A DNA stretch of 64,000 bases from Rossellomorea aquimaris (GCF_001877785.1 NZ_MINN01000074.1:124001-188000); one strand, 5' to 3'; counted from the first letter of the stretch, positions 51,370 to 60,824 are shown. Numbers and translations are program-made. The notes: a model not told the origin generated them from the sequence alone.

Positions 51370-52047
51370 ATGGAATTGACCACACTGGTCAATGACTTGT
51401 CCATCAGAAGGAGGGCTTGTTTTATATTGTTTAAGACATTGAATATCGATACTGAAAAAGAAGACAGGATTATCAACGCAGCGACAAAAGTTTTTGCCGA
51501 GAACGGATATAAGCGTGCATCCACGAATGCGATTGTTAAGGAAGCCGGTATTTCGAAAGGGATTTTATTTCATTATTTTAAAAGTAAAAAAGAATTGTAT
51601 TTATCCCTTTATGAGCATCTCTCGGACATGTTCGCTGAAAAGATTTATGACCGGCTGGACATGGAGGAACGGGACATTTTTGAAATCATCCGTCAGGTGT
51701 CGGTCATTAAGTTCGAACTGTTTTCTACTTACCCTGATTTAATCAATTTCCTGAATAGTGTATTTCATGAAAGTGATCCTGACGTTAAAGATGAAATCGA
51801 TAAAATCAGGGGAACCTTGACCGGGAGCAGTTTTTCTAAATTGTTCAGCAATATTGATGCAGGGAAATTCCGGGAAGGCATTGACGTCGAAAAGGCCATT
51901 CAGGTGATCTATTGGACATTTGAAGGTTTTGCAAATCAGCAGCAGGCAAAAGCAAGTTCGATGTCGGTAGCAGACATTAATAAAGAAGATATCCTGGCAG
52001 AGCTCGATTCATATACCGAGCTTTTGAAGAAATCATTTTATAAATAA
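51370..52047 (+). CDS. TetR-family transcriptional regulator
   Basis: 225 residues from ATG 51370, which has AAAGGAG upstream. HTH domain RIINAATKVFAENGYKRAST and IVKEAGISKGILFHYFKSKK. Two in-frame starts each have a ribosome binding site: ATG 51370, and TTG 51427 after AAGGAGGG. The latter would skip the 19-residue stretch that contains operator 2. Controls, by position, the ABC exporter genes that follow 30 bases downstream, and itself via two operators. Confidence 0.88.
   Translation: MELTTLVNDLSIRRRACFILFKTLNIDTEKEDRIINAATKVFAENGYKRASTNAIVKEAGISKGILFHYFKSKKELYLSLYEHLSDMFAEKIYDRLDMEERDIFEIIRQVSVIKFELFSTYPDLINFLNSVFHESDPDVKDEIDKIRGTLTGSSFSKLFSNIDAGKFREGIDVEKAIQVIYWTFEGFANQQQAKASSMSVADINKEDILAELDSYTELLKKSFYK
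51376..51392. promoter_or_regulatory. TetR operator 2, inside the start of the gene
   Basis: TTGACCA-CAC-TGGTCAA, same 7-base arms as operator 1, centred 33 bp (about three helical turns) from it, within the first codons of the tetR frame. Confidence 0.8.
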
Positions 52048-52077
52048 TCTTTTTTACTGCACAGGGAGGCGGCAGGT

Positions 52078-52962
52078 ATGAATGTAATTGAAATCAATGG
52101 GCTGACAAAAACATATGGCTCATCGAGGGGGATAAACAATATCAGCTTCAATGTGGAGGAAGGTGAAATCTTCGGATTCATCGGTCCGAATGGGGCGGGC
52201 AAGTCCACGACGATCAGAACCCTTCTATCCTTGATCAAGCCGACAGGCGGGAGTGCAGCCATATTCGGGAAGGACTGTATCGAGCATGCCCCGGAAATTG
52301 CAAAAGATGTTGGTTATCTGCCTTCAGAAGTCTTCTACTATGACAATATGAAGGTGATGGACCTGCTGAAATATTCCGCGAGTTTTTATAAGAAAGATTG
52401 CAGCGCCCGGATCACGGAGCTGGCAACCAAACTCGATCTTGATCTCACGAAAAAAATCGATGACCTTTCACTGGGTAATAAAAAGAAGGTCGGCATCATC
52501 CAGGGACTGCTTCATGAACCGAAGCTGATCATCCTTGACGAGCCGACTTCAGGACTCGACCCGCTCATGCAGCAGACTTTCTTTGATCTCTTGAAAGAAG
52601 AAAACCGAAAAGGAGCGACTATTCTTTTTTCTTCACACATCCTCAGTGAAGTGCAGCGTATGTGTGACAGGGTGGCAATTATTAAAGAAGGTGAAATCGT
52701 CCAGGTTGAGAAAATCAGCACCCTCAAGGAAAATAACCATAAGAAGTTTAAAATCGAAGTGAAAAACGAATTAGCGGCATCCTATTTTGACATGCCGGGT
52801 GTGAATAAACTTGAGACAAACGGTCGCCATATCAGCTTCTTGTTCAGGGGCGACATTAATGAAGTGATGAAGAAAATCGCTGAAATCGACATTGACAATC
52901 TGTGGATAGAAGAGCCCGATCTGGAAGAAATCTTCATGCATTATTATGAGAAGGAGGCGTGA
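52078..52962 (+). CDS. ABC transporter ATP-binding protein
   Basis: 294 residues. Walker A GPNGAGKST, signature LSLGNKKKV (degenerate LSGGQ), Walker B LIILDEPTSGLD, H-loop FSSHILSEVQRM. The relaxed signature is typical of bacitracin/NatA-type exporters. Works with the two membrane proteins that follow. GGGAGG before ATG. Confidence 0.92.
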   Translation: MNVIEINGLTKTYGSSRGINNISFNVEEGEIFGFIGPNGAGKSTTIRTLLSLIKPTGGSAAIFGKDCIEHAPEIAKDVGYLPSEVFYYDNMKVMDLLKYSASFYKKDCSARITELATKLDLDLTKKIDDLSLGNKKKVGIIQGLLHEPKLIILDEPTSGLDPLMQQTFFDLLKEENRKGATILFSSHILSEVQRMCDRVAIIKEGEIVQVEKISTLKENNHKKFKIEVKNELAASYFDMPGVNKLETNGRHISFLFRGDINEVMKKIAEIDIDNLWIEEPDLEEIFMHYYEKEA

Positions 52963-52968
52963 TCCTCC

Positions 52969-53760
52969 ATGAATATATATCTTTATGAACTGAAGGCGTA
53001 CCGTAAGAATACGATTATGTGGACACTTGCGCTTGTGGGACTCGCTCTTTTGTTCATGTCGATGTTTCCGCCCATTGCTAAGGAAATCGACGCCTTCAAG
53101 AAAGCATTAAAAGGCTTTCCTGAAGGCGTACGGAAAGCTTTGGGGCTCCAGGTCGAGACCATCGGGTCTGTCAATGGGTACTATTCATATACATTCCTGT
53201 ATATAGCGCTTTGCGGGGCTATTCAGGCAATGACCCTTGGAATATCTATTTCTTCTAAAGAAATACGAGAAAAAACTGCAGATTTTCTATTAACTAAGCC
53301 AGTGACACGTTCAAAGGTGCTGGTTTCGAAATTGCTTGCGGCGTTAACCAGCCTTGCAATTACGAACATTGTGTATGTTGCAGCAGCAGTGGCGATTGCC
53401 AATCTGGTGGCGAATGAAGAGTTTAGTTTGACTGTTTTTCTATTAATCTCTCTGAGCCTCTTCGTCATCAGTATGATCATGTTTGCATTAGGTACAGTGC
53501 TGGCAGTTCTTTTTCCAAAAATAAAATCCGTTGTCAGCGTTTCACTTGGAGTAGTGTTTGGGTTCTTCGTGCTGGGCATGGTTGCCGGCTTGGAGGAAAC
53601 AGGCCGTTATTTATCTCCATTCAAGTATATTGATTATGCGCATGTGATGAGAGAAGGGACCTATGAGTGGGAGTTCATGATCGTGGGCGGGGCTATCATC
53701 CTCCTTTGTTTTATTATCAGCTTCATCGTGTATAAGAAAAAGGATATTCATACGGTATAA
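52969..53760 (+). CDS. ABC-2 type permease, first subunit
   Basis: 263 residues, six helices (IMWTLALVGLALLFMSMFPP, YTFLYIALCGAIQAMTLGIS and others) with the ABC-2 motif ISSKEIREKTADFLLTKPVT between helices 2 and 3. A cytoplasmic stretch between helices 1 and 2 (FKKALKGFPEGVRKALGL) follows the pattern of paired permeases. Six bases after the ATPase gene; AGGAGGCGTG upstream. Confidence 0.9.
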   Translation: MNIYLYELKAYRKNTIMWTLALVGLALLFMSMFPPIAKEIDAFKKALKGFPEGVRKALGLQVETIGSVNGYYSYTFLYIALCGAIQAMTLGISISSKEIREKTADFLLTKPVTRSKVLVSKLLAALTSLAITNIVYVAAAVAIANLVANEEFSLTVFLLISLSLFVISMIMFALGTVLAVLFPKIKSVVSVSLGVVFGFFVLGMVAGLEETGRYLSPFKYIDYAHVMREGTYEWEFMIVGGAIILLCFIISFIVYKKKDIHTV

Positions 53761-53775
53761 AAGGAGGTATTGTTC

Positions 53776-54570
53776 GTGAATATGTATTGGAGAGAAATGA
53801 AAGCGCACGGTAAATCATTAATCATCTGGTGCATCGGTATGTGGGCGCTTATTGCCGCAGGGATGAGTGAATTTGGTGCCTTCACTTCTTCTGGACAGTC
53901 GATGAATGACTTGATGGAAAGCATGCCAAAAGCGATGCAATCCTTTATGGGCGGAGGCGGTTTGGATTTATCAACGGCAATCGGATACTATGGTTTGCTG
54001 TTCCTTTACATCATCCTCATGGCGACGATTCATGCAGTCATGCTCGGTGCCACGATCCTTTCTAAAGAAGAAAGGGATAAGACGGTGGAATTTTTATTTG
54101 TGAAGCCGGTGACGCGGAGGAAGGTAGTGGCAGTGAAGATGCTTGCGGCAGCGACAAATGTGCTGATCCTGACACTTGTAACATGGGGAGTTTCCATCTT
54201 GATCACAGGACATTACAGCGAAGGAGAAAGCGTAACAGGCAGCATCGGAAAGCTGATGCTGGGGATGTTGATTCTGCAGCTGCTGTTCATAGTTACAGGA
54301 ACTGTTGTAGCTGCCGTGAATAAACGACCCGGTAAAGCTTCAGTCATTGCAACCAGTATTCTGCTTGCCGCTTTTTTCTTGTCATTTGCGATTGATTTAA
54401 GTGAAAAGCTGGAGGCGTTGAAATTCCTAACTCCGTTTAAATATTTTGAAGCCAGAAACATGTTAGACGGCGGCCTGGAACCCGTTTATGTCATTTTGTC
54501 TGCCCTGTTGACCGCACTATTCGGCACTGCGACATTCTGGTTCTATAGGAAGCGTGATTTAAAGGTTTAG
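53776..54570 (+). CDS. ABC-2 type permease, second subunit
   Basis: About 264 residues from GTG 53776 (AAGGAGG 8 bases upstream; ATG 53782 is also in frame). Same layout as the first permease: SKEERDKTVEFLFVKPVTRR corresponds to ISSKEIREKTADFLLTKPVT, showing that the two arose by gene duplication and probably form a heterodimer. Ends the operon; a strong terminator follows. Confidence 0.9.
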   Translation: MNMYWREMKAHGKSLIIWCIGMWALIAAGMSEFGAFTSSGQSMNDLMESMPKAMQSFMGGGGLDLSTAIGYYGLLFLYIILMATIHAVMLGATILSKEERDKTVEFLFVKPVTRRKVVAVKMLAAATNVLILTLVTWGVSILITGHYSEGESVTGSIGKLMLGMLILQLLFIVTGTVVAAVNKRPGKASVIATSILLAAFFLSFAIDLSEKLEALKFLTPFKYFEARNMLDGGLEPVYVILSALLTALFGTATFWFYRKRDLKV

Positions 54571-54587
54571 ATAGGTGAATGGACGTG

Positions 54588-54620
54588 AAAACAGGCAAAC
54601 TCTGGTTTGCCTGTTTTTTT
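54588..54620 (+). terminator. Intrinsic terminator
   Basis: AAAACAGGCAAAC / GTTTGCCTGTTTT, perfect 13-base stem with TCTG loop, then more Ts. Confidence 0.93.
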
Positions 54621-54822
54621 TACAATAAAAAACTGCCCGAAGATGGAATAACCCACACGGCAGGCAGTAGAAAATTAACTATTGATAATCCATTGTAAAT
54701 GTAATAGAATAAAACAGAAACGCTTTTATTAAAGGAGTGATTTACGCACTTCCTCAATAATAATTATATAACATACAATCTTGTTGTGTCAACCTTATAG
54801 TTTTAAAAAAAGGAGTGCTTAA

Positions 54823-57156
54823 ATGAATCATCAAATGCGCCAGGAACAAGACCGCGTCAAACGTGTTATTGAAATCATTGATGAACAGATAGAAATCCTT
54901 GAAAATGAAACCGGCCGGAGGAAAGATGAAGTCGTTGATATCCGCAGGAACTTCTGGGATGAGGTCAAGGTCAATACTGATACGTTCGATGATTTCCTCG
55001 AAACAGTCTTAAGTTTGAGGCAGCAGGCACAGGTCCTGACTGTAAGTCAAAGTACGCACCGGCAGGCAGTCAAGAAGCTGTCTTCGCTTCGCCGAATGAA
55101 AGCAAAACCGTATTTCGGGCGCATTGACTTTCTTGAAGAAGGGGATACGTCCGCAGAGGATATATATATTGGAATAGGGTCGCTGACTGACAAAACAGGA
55201 GAGGATTTTCTTGTTTATGATTGGCGTGCACCGATCTCCAGCGTTTATTATGATTATCCGCCCGGTCCTGCGGAATTTGAAACACCCGGCGGCACGATAA
55301 AAGGGGAATTGATGAAAAAGTGGCAATACATCATCAAGGACGGGACATTGGAATCCATGTTCGATACGAGCCTCACGATCGGGGATGAAGTCCTCCAGCA
55401 GGTGCTCGGAAAGAGGACCGACAACTTTATGCACAATATCGTCGCCACTATCCAGCAGAAGCAAAACCAGATCATCAGGCATGACAGCGGGAAGCTGCTC
55501 ATCGTCCACGGTGCAGCAGGCAGCGGCAAGACCTCTGCAGCCCTTCAACGAATTGCGTATTTGCTCTATAAGTATCGGGAGAATCTTAATGCAGATCAAA
55601 TTATCCTATTTTCCCCTAATACCATGTTCAGCAGCTATGTGTCCAATGTTCTGCCGGAACTCGGTGAGGAAAATATGGAACAGGTGACGTTCCAAGATTA
55701 TCTGAACCACCGTCTCAGTGATGAATTTGAGGTGGAAGATCCATATCAGCAGCTTGAATATGTACTGCTTCATAAAGAAGACGACAACTACAATGCGCGT
55801 ACAAATGCCATTATTTTTAAAGCATCGAACCATTTCTTCGAATTGATAAAATCCTACAGGAGCTCCCTTGAAACGAGCGGCATGATATTTAAGGGGATCA
55901 GGTTCAGAGGGGAATCAATCGTCACTAGCGAACAGATTACGGAACGCTTTTATTCGTATGAACCATCCATTAAATTTCATAACCGGATCGAGATGCTGAC
56001 CGATTGGCTGAAAGATCAGCTGAAAAAAGCAGAGAAGCGGGAACGGACGAAGCCGTGGGTCGAAGAAAAGATCGAACTGCTGAGTAAAGAGGAGTATCAA
56101 AAGGCATTCAAGTATTTAAATCGGAAAAACGATACGAAAGAAGAGTCATTCAGAAACTATGATGAGGAGAAAGAAGCGCTGACTCGAATGATTGTCAGAA
56201 AGAGATTCAGGGGTCTGCGAAGAAAGATAGAAAATCTCCAGTTTATTGATATAAAAGCAATATACAAACAGCTATTCACAAATCCCTCAGTAATTGAATC
56301 CTTGACGAAGGGGGCGCTTCCTGAGGATTGGGATGAAATGAGCCGGTCGACTGAGGAGATGCTTTCAGAAGGAAAGTTGAATTATGAAGATGCAACCCCC
56401 TATCTCCTGTTGAAGGAATTGATCCTTGGCTTTCAGATGAATACTTCGATCAAGCATGTGATTATCGACGAAGCTCAGGACTACTCTCCCTTCCAATTCG
56501 AGTTCCTTAAAAGGCTTTTTCCTGCGGCGAAAATGACGGTGCTCGGGGATTTTAACCAGGCGATCTTTGCCCACGCAAGGGAGCACGTGAATTTTCATCT
56601 TTTAACGAGCCTTTACGGGGAAAATGAATCCGACACGATATTATTGACACAAAGCTATAGATCGACCAAACCTATCATTGAATTTACGCGCGGCTTGGTA
56701 CCACCTGATCGCGAAATCGAGGCTTTTGACCGGGAGGGTGAAATTCCTGCTTTGACCATAGTGGAAGATCGAAAAGAACTTCATCAGCATATTGAATGGA
56801 GGGTCGAAGAACTTAAAAAGAAGGGGTTCCATTCTATCGCGATTATATGTAAATCAGCTGCTGAAAGCGAAGCGGCGTATTCCGGACTTACTGGTGTAAA
56901 AGATTTGAAAATCGTGAAAGCCGGTGCACTTCAATACGAACAGGGTTTGGTTGTGATCCCGACCTACTTAGCCAAAGGGATCGAATTCGATGCCGTTATC
57001 ATTTATGATGCTTCCTCACGCCAGTACGGTGATGAGAGCTTGCGACGGTTATTTTATACCGCTTGTACTAGGGCGATGCACGAACTTCATTTGTATAGTG
57101 TTGGGGAACCGACACCTTTTATTGAAAACAATGCCGATTACAAGCTTATCGAATAG
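54823..57156 (+). CDS. helD: RNA polymerase recycling motor HelD (UvrD-like superfamily 1 helicase fold)
   Basis: 777 residues, the usual HelD length. N-terminal coiled coil (residues 1-75) that enters the RNA polymerase channel, then the HelD signature GRIDFLEEGDTSAEDIYIGI and DFLVYDWRAPISSVYYD. Walker A GAAGSGKTSAALQRIAYLLY; DEAQDYSPFQFEFLKRLFP (motif II); LGDFNQAIFAHAREH; QSYRSTKPI; final VIIYDASSRQYGDESLRRLF. Uses ATP to detach stalled RNA polymerase from DNA/RNA; homologues also protect against rifampicin. AAAGGAGTG upstream; terminator downstream. Confidence 0.94.
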   Translation: MNHQMRQEQDRVKRVIEIIDEQIEILENETGRRKDEVVDIRRNFWDEVKVNTDTFDDFLETVLSLRQQAQVLTVSQSTHRQAVKKLSSLRRMKAKPYFGRIDFLEEGDTSAEDIYIGIGSLTDKTGEDFLVYDWRAPISSVYYDYPPGPAEFETPGGTIKGELMKKWQYIIKDGTLESMFDTSLTIGDEVLQQVLGKRTDNFMHNIVATIQQKQNQIIRHDSGKLLIVHGAAGSGKTSAALQRIAYLLYKYRENLNADQIILFSPNTMFSSYVSNVLPELGEENMEQVTFQDYLNHRLSDEFEVEDPYQQLEYVLLHKEDDNYNARTNAIIFKASNHFFELIKSYRSSLETSGMIFKGIRFRGESIVTSEQITERFYSYEPSIKFHNRIEMLTDWLKDQLKKAEKRERTKPWVEEKIELLSKEEYQKAFKYLNRKNDTKEESFRNYDEEKEALTRMIVRKRFRGLRRKIENLQFIDIKAIYKQLFTNPSVIESLTKGALPEDWDEMSRSTEEMLSEGKLNYEDATPYLLLKELILGFQMNTSIKHVIIDEAQDYSPFQFEFLKRLFPAAKMTVLGDFNQAIFAHAREHVNFHLLTSLYGENESDTILLTQSYRSTKPIIEFTRGLVPPDREIEAFDREGEIPALTIVEDRKELHQHIEWRVEELKKKGFHSIAIICKSAAESEAAYSGLTGVKDLKIVKAGALQYEQGLVVIPTYLAKGIEFDAVIIYDASSRQYGDESLRRLFYTACTRAMHELHLYSVGEPTPFIENNADYKLIE

Positions 57157-57173
57157 AGTTCTCCTACTTGAAT

Positions 57174-57224
57174 GAAGGTCTGCCCCGGGATACTCAACAT
57201 CCGGGGCGGCCCTTCTCTTTTTTT
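57174..57224 (+). terminator. Intrinsic terminator
   Basis: GAAGG-TCT-GCCCCGG / CCGGGGC-GGC-CCTTC with a symmetric internal loop, followed by seven Ts. Confidence 0.9.
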
Positions 57225-57308
57225 ATGAGCCAAATTCATTGTAAAGCTATTATACCTCTGCTAGAATCAACAAAGATTTAGTACAAGCAGACGGAAAGGT
57301 GTTTAATC

Positions 57309-58541
57309 ATGAATCCACAACCAACAGGAAAAGAACGGATTGGACTCGCATTCCTTCTGGGTATGCTCGGCATCCTTGGTCCGTTGAATATTGATATGTA
57401 TCTGCCGAGCTTTCCGGGAATAGCGGCTGACTTGCATGCCAGTGCATCCATGGTGCAGCTCAGCCTGACTGCATGCCTGATCGGGCTGGCTGCAGGGCAG
57501 ATTGTCATCGGGCCTGTCAGTGATGCCCAGGGAAGAAGGAAACCCCTATTAATCTCTATATTTCTATTCGCGCTATCATCCATTCTATGTGCACTTTCAC
57601 CAAATATCTTGGTTCTAATTGCCGCTCGTTTTATTCAGGGTTTCACTGCTTCAGCGGGGATTGTGCTTTCGCGTGCGGTGGTACGGGATGTTTTCAGCGG
57701 GAGGGAATTGACTAAATTCTTTGCGTTGTTAATGGTGATCAATGCAACAGCACCAATGATCGCTCCGATTACAGGAGGAGCCATCCTGTTGCTGCCGTTT
57801 GCTTCGTGGCATACGATCTTCTATTTTCTTGGATTAGTAGGATTTGTGATCGTCGCAACAATTGCTGTGAGATTGAAAAAAACCCTTCCTCCAGAAAAAA
57901 GAATTCCGAGCTCGATCGGAGCTTCGCTCAAAACGATGGGGAGCTTGATGACGGATAAATCCTTTGTCGGTTACGTGCTCACGATCGGACTTATTCACGG
58001 CGGAAGCTTTGCCTATGTTGCCGGCACGCCGTTTGTGTATCAGGGGATTTATGAAGTATCTCCTCAGGCCTTCAGCATTCTTTTCGGCATCAATGGTCTT
58101 GCCATCATTTCGGGCAGTTTCATGATCGGTAAATTCAGCGATTTCGTACCCGAGAGAAGTCTGCTCCGGATCGCCGTGATTACAGCAGTAAGCGCGACAA
58201 CCATCCTTCTGATCGCCACCATCATCCAAGGGCCGCTGGCGACACTCGCCATTCCGATCTTTATTTATATGACTTCGATGGGAATGATTTTGACAAGCAC
58301 GTTCACCCTCGCCATGGAAAAACAGGGACATCGTGCCGGAAGTGCAAGCGCCATGCTTGGCATGCTCCCGCTTGTCGTCGGTTCTCTCGTCGCACCGCTG
58401 GTCGGCATTGATGAAACAACCGCCGTACCGATGGGGGCAGTGCTGTTCTCGACATCGCTCCTTGGTTCAATCGCGTTCTTTACACTCACCGGGAAACGTG
58501 AATGGAAGCGGGACGGGGGGACAGGTACCGCGTCCCAGTAA
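57309..58541 (+). CDS. MFS multidrug efflux transporter, Bcr/CflA family
   Basis: 410 residues with 12 predicted helices. Family marks: GPLNIDMYLPSFPGIAADLH after helix 1 (with the Asp), GQIVIGPVSDAQGRRKPLLI (motif A) between helices 2 and 3, and RAVVRDVFSGRELTKFFALL. Drug:proton antiporter family. AAGGTG precedes the ATG. The last residues (RDGGTGTASQ) are encoded by a GGGGACAGGTACC element, so the C-terminus was altered by insertion or drift of that repeat. Confidence 0.92.
   Translation: MNPQPTGKERIGLAFLLGMLGILGPLNIDMYLPSFPGIAADLHASASMVQLSLTACLIGLAAGQIVIGPVSDAQGRRKPLLISIFLFALSSILCALSPNILVLIAARFIQGFTASAGIVLSRAVVRDVFSGRELTKFFALLMVINATAPMIAPITGGAILLLPFASWHTIFYFLGLVGFVIVATIAVRLKKTLPPEKRIPSSIGASLKTMGSLMTDKSFVGYVLTIGLIHGGSFAYVAGTPFVYQGIYEVSPQAFSILFGINGLAIISGSFMIGKFSDFVPERSLLRIAVITAVSATTILLIATIIQGPLATLAIPIFIYMTSMGMILTSTFTLAMEKQGHRAGSASAMLGMLPLVVGSLVAPLVGIDETTAVPMGAVLFSTSLLGSIAFFTLTGKREWKRDGGTGTASQ
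58517..58529 (+). repeat. GGGACAGGTAC-type short element
   Basis: GGGGACAGGTACC, overlapping the 3' end of the efflux gene and followed about 170 bases later by array F. Confidence 0.5.
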
Positions 58542-58700
58542 CTTTTGGTCTGAAGCTGCCGATTGGGTGTGTTTGTCGGTGGAATATTAAATGATTTGTG
58601 AAAAAAAAGATCAAATGTGAATTTTTTAAGATTATTTAGGATAAAAGTCTGGGTTTAAAAGGGTCATTGAAACGTATTTTTATGAAGTTTGCGACAGTTA

Positions 58701-58810
58701 CGTTCCATTTTCCAGATTTATGATCCATTTTACGAAAATACGTTCCATTTTCAGGATTTATGATCCATTTTCCAAAAATACGATCCGTTTTTCAATTTTA
58801 TGATCCGTTA
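58701..58810 (+). repeat. Array F: exact 20-bp repeat with 40-bp dimer periodicity
   Basis: Units at 58701, 58721, 58741, 58761, 58781 and 58801, with no drift. They alternate: CGTTCCATTTTCCAGATTTA, TGATCCATTTTACGAAAATA, CGTTCCATTTTCAGGATTTA, TGATCCATTTTCCAAAAATA, CGATCCGTTTTTCAATTTTA, then TGATCCGTTA. Lies in a convergent gap. Confidence 0.9.
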
Positions 58811-58886
58811 ATAATGATTCTAATGTAGGGCAGATGCTCAGATCCGCTCGCCGATCAGCACAGAAGTGATAAACAGCGTAAACAGT

Positions 58887-58922
58887 AAAAAACCCCAGAA
58901 CCAAACGGATCTGGGGTTTTTT
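58887..58922. terminator. Bidirectional terminator
   Basis: AAAAAACCCCAGA / TCTGGGGTTTTTT, 13-base stem, between the convergent efflux and hydrolase genes. Confidence 0.92.
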
Positions 58923-58938
58923 ACTTTAAATCTGACGC

Positions 58939-60021
58939 CTATTCCTCCCACCATTTCTCTTCCGGGTAAGGCCCTCCATTCAAAATGACCGTTTCACCGA
59001 TCATCGGTGTTAGAATCTGCACTCCTTCTTTCTGACCGGCTTTTGTCACACGCTTAATCGGGTCTGTCCAGTCATGGAAAGACAAAGTGAAGGCGCCCCA
59101 ATGGATCGGGAGAAGCAGTTTGCCTTTCACATCTTTATGGGCCTGGACGGTTTCTTCAGGAATCATGTGGATGGCTGCCCATCTGTGATCGTATTGTCCG
59201 CATTCCATCAAGGTCAGATCAAATGGACCGAACCGCTCGCCTATTTCCTTGAAATGGGGACCGTAGCCGCTGTCTCCGCTGAAAAAGATGGTTGTTTCAC
59301 TTCCTTTAATGATCCAGGAACTCCATAATGTGCTGTTCCTGTCATGCAGACTCCTTCCGGAAAAATGCCTTGCGGGTGCTGCGGCCAATGTGAGCCCCTG
59401 AAAGTCGACTTCACTCCACCAGTCAAGTTCGGTGATGCTGTCCGGATTGATGCCCCACCGTTCCAGATGACTTCCCACCCCGATCGGCACGAAATAATGC
59501 CGGACTTTTGCCCGAAGCTTTCGAATGGTTCTGTAATCTAGATGATCATAATGATCGTGCGAGAATAGGATAGCGTCGATTACCGGAAGATTTTCTATTG
59601 AGAAAGGTAATTCCCGGCTGAATCTTTTACCTCCCAACCCCAGAAATGGGGAAGGGCTGTCACCGAACATCGGATCAAGGAGGATGAGCTTTCCTTCAAT
59701 ATCGATCAAACATGCAGAATGTCCGAACCATGTCACATTCGTTTTGTGGGAGGGATGGTTCAACATTGGGAATTCTATGTTCGGAAGGCCGCCCCTGGGC
59801 TTCAAGTTTCCATTTTTCTTCACCATATCACGGATCATGGTCAATGAAGATTTCAAGTCTGTATTCATTGAAGTAGGGAGGGCGTTCTTAAATGAACCAT
59901 TGGAATATTGCGGTGAAGATTCCACCCTGCTGTTTTCGGGTTTCCGGCCGAAAGCGGGGTGCAATTTGAATAGTAAATAAGTGAACAGTACCAACACGCA
60001 TATGAAAAAAAGAGTGATCAT
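58939..60021 (-). CDS. MBL-fold hydrolase, NAPE-PLD/UlaG-like
   Basis: 360 residues. One N-terminal membrane segment (ITLFFICVLVLFTYLLF) tethers a metallo-beta-lactamase domain with the full motif FSHDHYDHLD, further ligands in AAAPARHFSGRSL (His) and FFSGDSGYGP (Asp), and LLPIHWGAFTLS (His). The WFGHSACLIDIEGKLILLDP start and RHFSGR are typical of the NAPE-phospholipase D type. Likely an extracytoplasmic-facing or membrane-associated phosphodiesterase/lactonase; substrate unknown. AAGGGGA before the start. Confidence 0.87.
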   Translation of the reverse strand: MITLFFICVLVLFTYLLFKLHPAFGRKPENSRVESSPQYSNGSFKNALPTSMNTDLKSSLTMIRDMVKKNGNLKPRGGLPNIEFPMLNHPSHKTNVTWFGHSACLIDIEGKLILLDPMFGDSPSPFLGLGGKRFSRELPFSIENLPVIDAILFSHDHYDHLDYRTIRKLRAKVRHYFVPIGVGSHLERWGINPDSITELDWWSEVDFQGLTLAAAPARHFSGRSLHDRNSTLWSSWIIKGSETTIFFSGDSGYGPHFKEIGERFGPFDLTLMECGQYDHRWAAIHMIPEETVQAHKDVKGKLLLPIHWGAFTLSFHDWTDPIKRVTKAGQKEGVQILTPMIGETVILNGGPYPEEKWWEE

Positions 60022-60113
60022 CCGGGGATCCCCTTTTGAATTAGTAACTTAACTATCTCAAATTATCATTACTGTGTCCAAAATGGGAATGTTTAAAAAT
60101 GAATTAATAGTGA

Positions 60114-60824
60114 TTAATCCGCCAGTTCCTCATACCATAACCGTGTTTCTTCAGGTGACCCGCCGTTAATGAATAGATGTTGATTTTTCACTTTCACGTA
60201 AATATAAGAAGATTCTTTTTTGATGAATAACAGGCTTCTTCCGTAATCCTTCACCTTGAATACACCCTTAGCCTTCTTTGAAAGCCCAAACCCATTGATT
60301 TTCCATGTGACTTCCGGCATCTCATCGAGCAGTTCGACCGTTTCGATTTTGCCCTTATCCCACTTATCTCCATACATGCCCGTAATCTGGAATGAATCCT
60401 TGGATACTATCAATTCATTTTTTTGGTAACCGATGAAAGTGATACCGCCGATTAACGCAAACACAGCGGCCATAAGGATGGAACTGATCCAGTAGCTCCG
60501 CCTGCGTTTACGGGGAACCTCATATTTGGACAGATAAATCATCCCGCCCATCAGGAATATCAGCATGAAACCGAACTGAACCTCCATCGTGAATCGGAAG
60601 TGAGTGAGAGCCAGCGGAAGGAGCAAGAGCATCCCTAAGGCTGTCAAAAGCAATAATGAGCCGTTCTTCTGAGGATATCCGTTCCTGATCAGCTCCTCTT
60701 TTTCTTCTTCGGACCTGGCGGCATAACCTGAAATCAGTTCATATACCTTCTTATAACGTATTGCCCACCCAAGCAACGTAAATAGGGCGATGACAAACAA
60801 TTGAATGCCAATAAGGACCACCAT
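60114..60824 (-). CDS. DUF3784-like membrane protein with a PH-like C-terminal domain
   Basis: 236 residues from ATG 60824 (AGGAGG 7 bases upstream; ATG 60830 is too close). Four hydrophobic helices (IGIQLFVIALFTLLGWAIR, GSLLLLTALGMLLLLPLAL, QFGFMLIFLMGGMIYL, SSILMAAVFALIGGITFIG), with YELISGYAARSEEEKEELIR after the first as in DUF3784. A strand-rich tail (ITGMYGDKWDKGKIETVEL to the end) looks like a bacterial PH domain. Function unknown. Confidence 0.7.
   Translation of the reverse strand: MVVLIGIQLFVIALFTLLGWAIRYKKVYELISGYAARSEEEKEELIRNGYPQKNGSLLLLTALGMLLLLPLALTHFRFTMEVQFGFMLIFLMGGMIYLSKYEVPRKRRRSYWISSILMAAVFALIGGITFIGYQKNELIVSKDSFQITGMYGDKWDKGKIETVELLDEMPEVTWKINGFGLSKKAKGVFKVKDYGRSLLFIKKESSYIYVKVKNQHLFINGGSPEETRLWYEELAD

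Noticed and set aside
54621..54822. Gene or RNA between the ABC operon and helD
   Set aside because: About 200 bases of A/T-rich DNA with a possible GC-rich inverted segment (CTGCCCG/CGGCAG); no frame, no clear structure.
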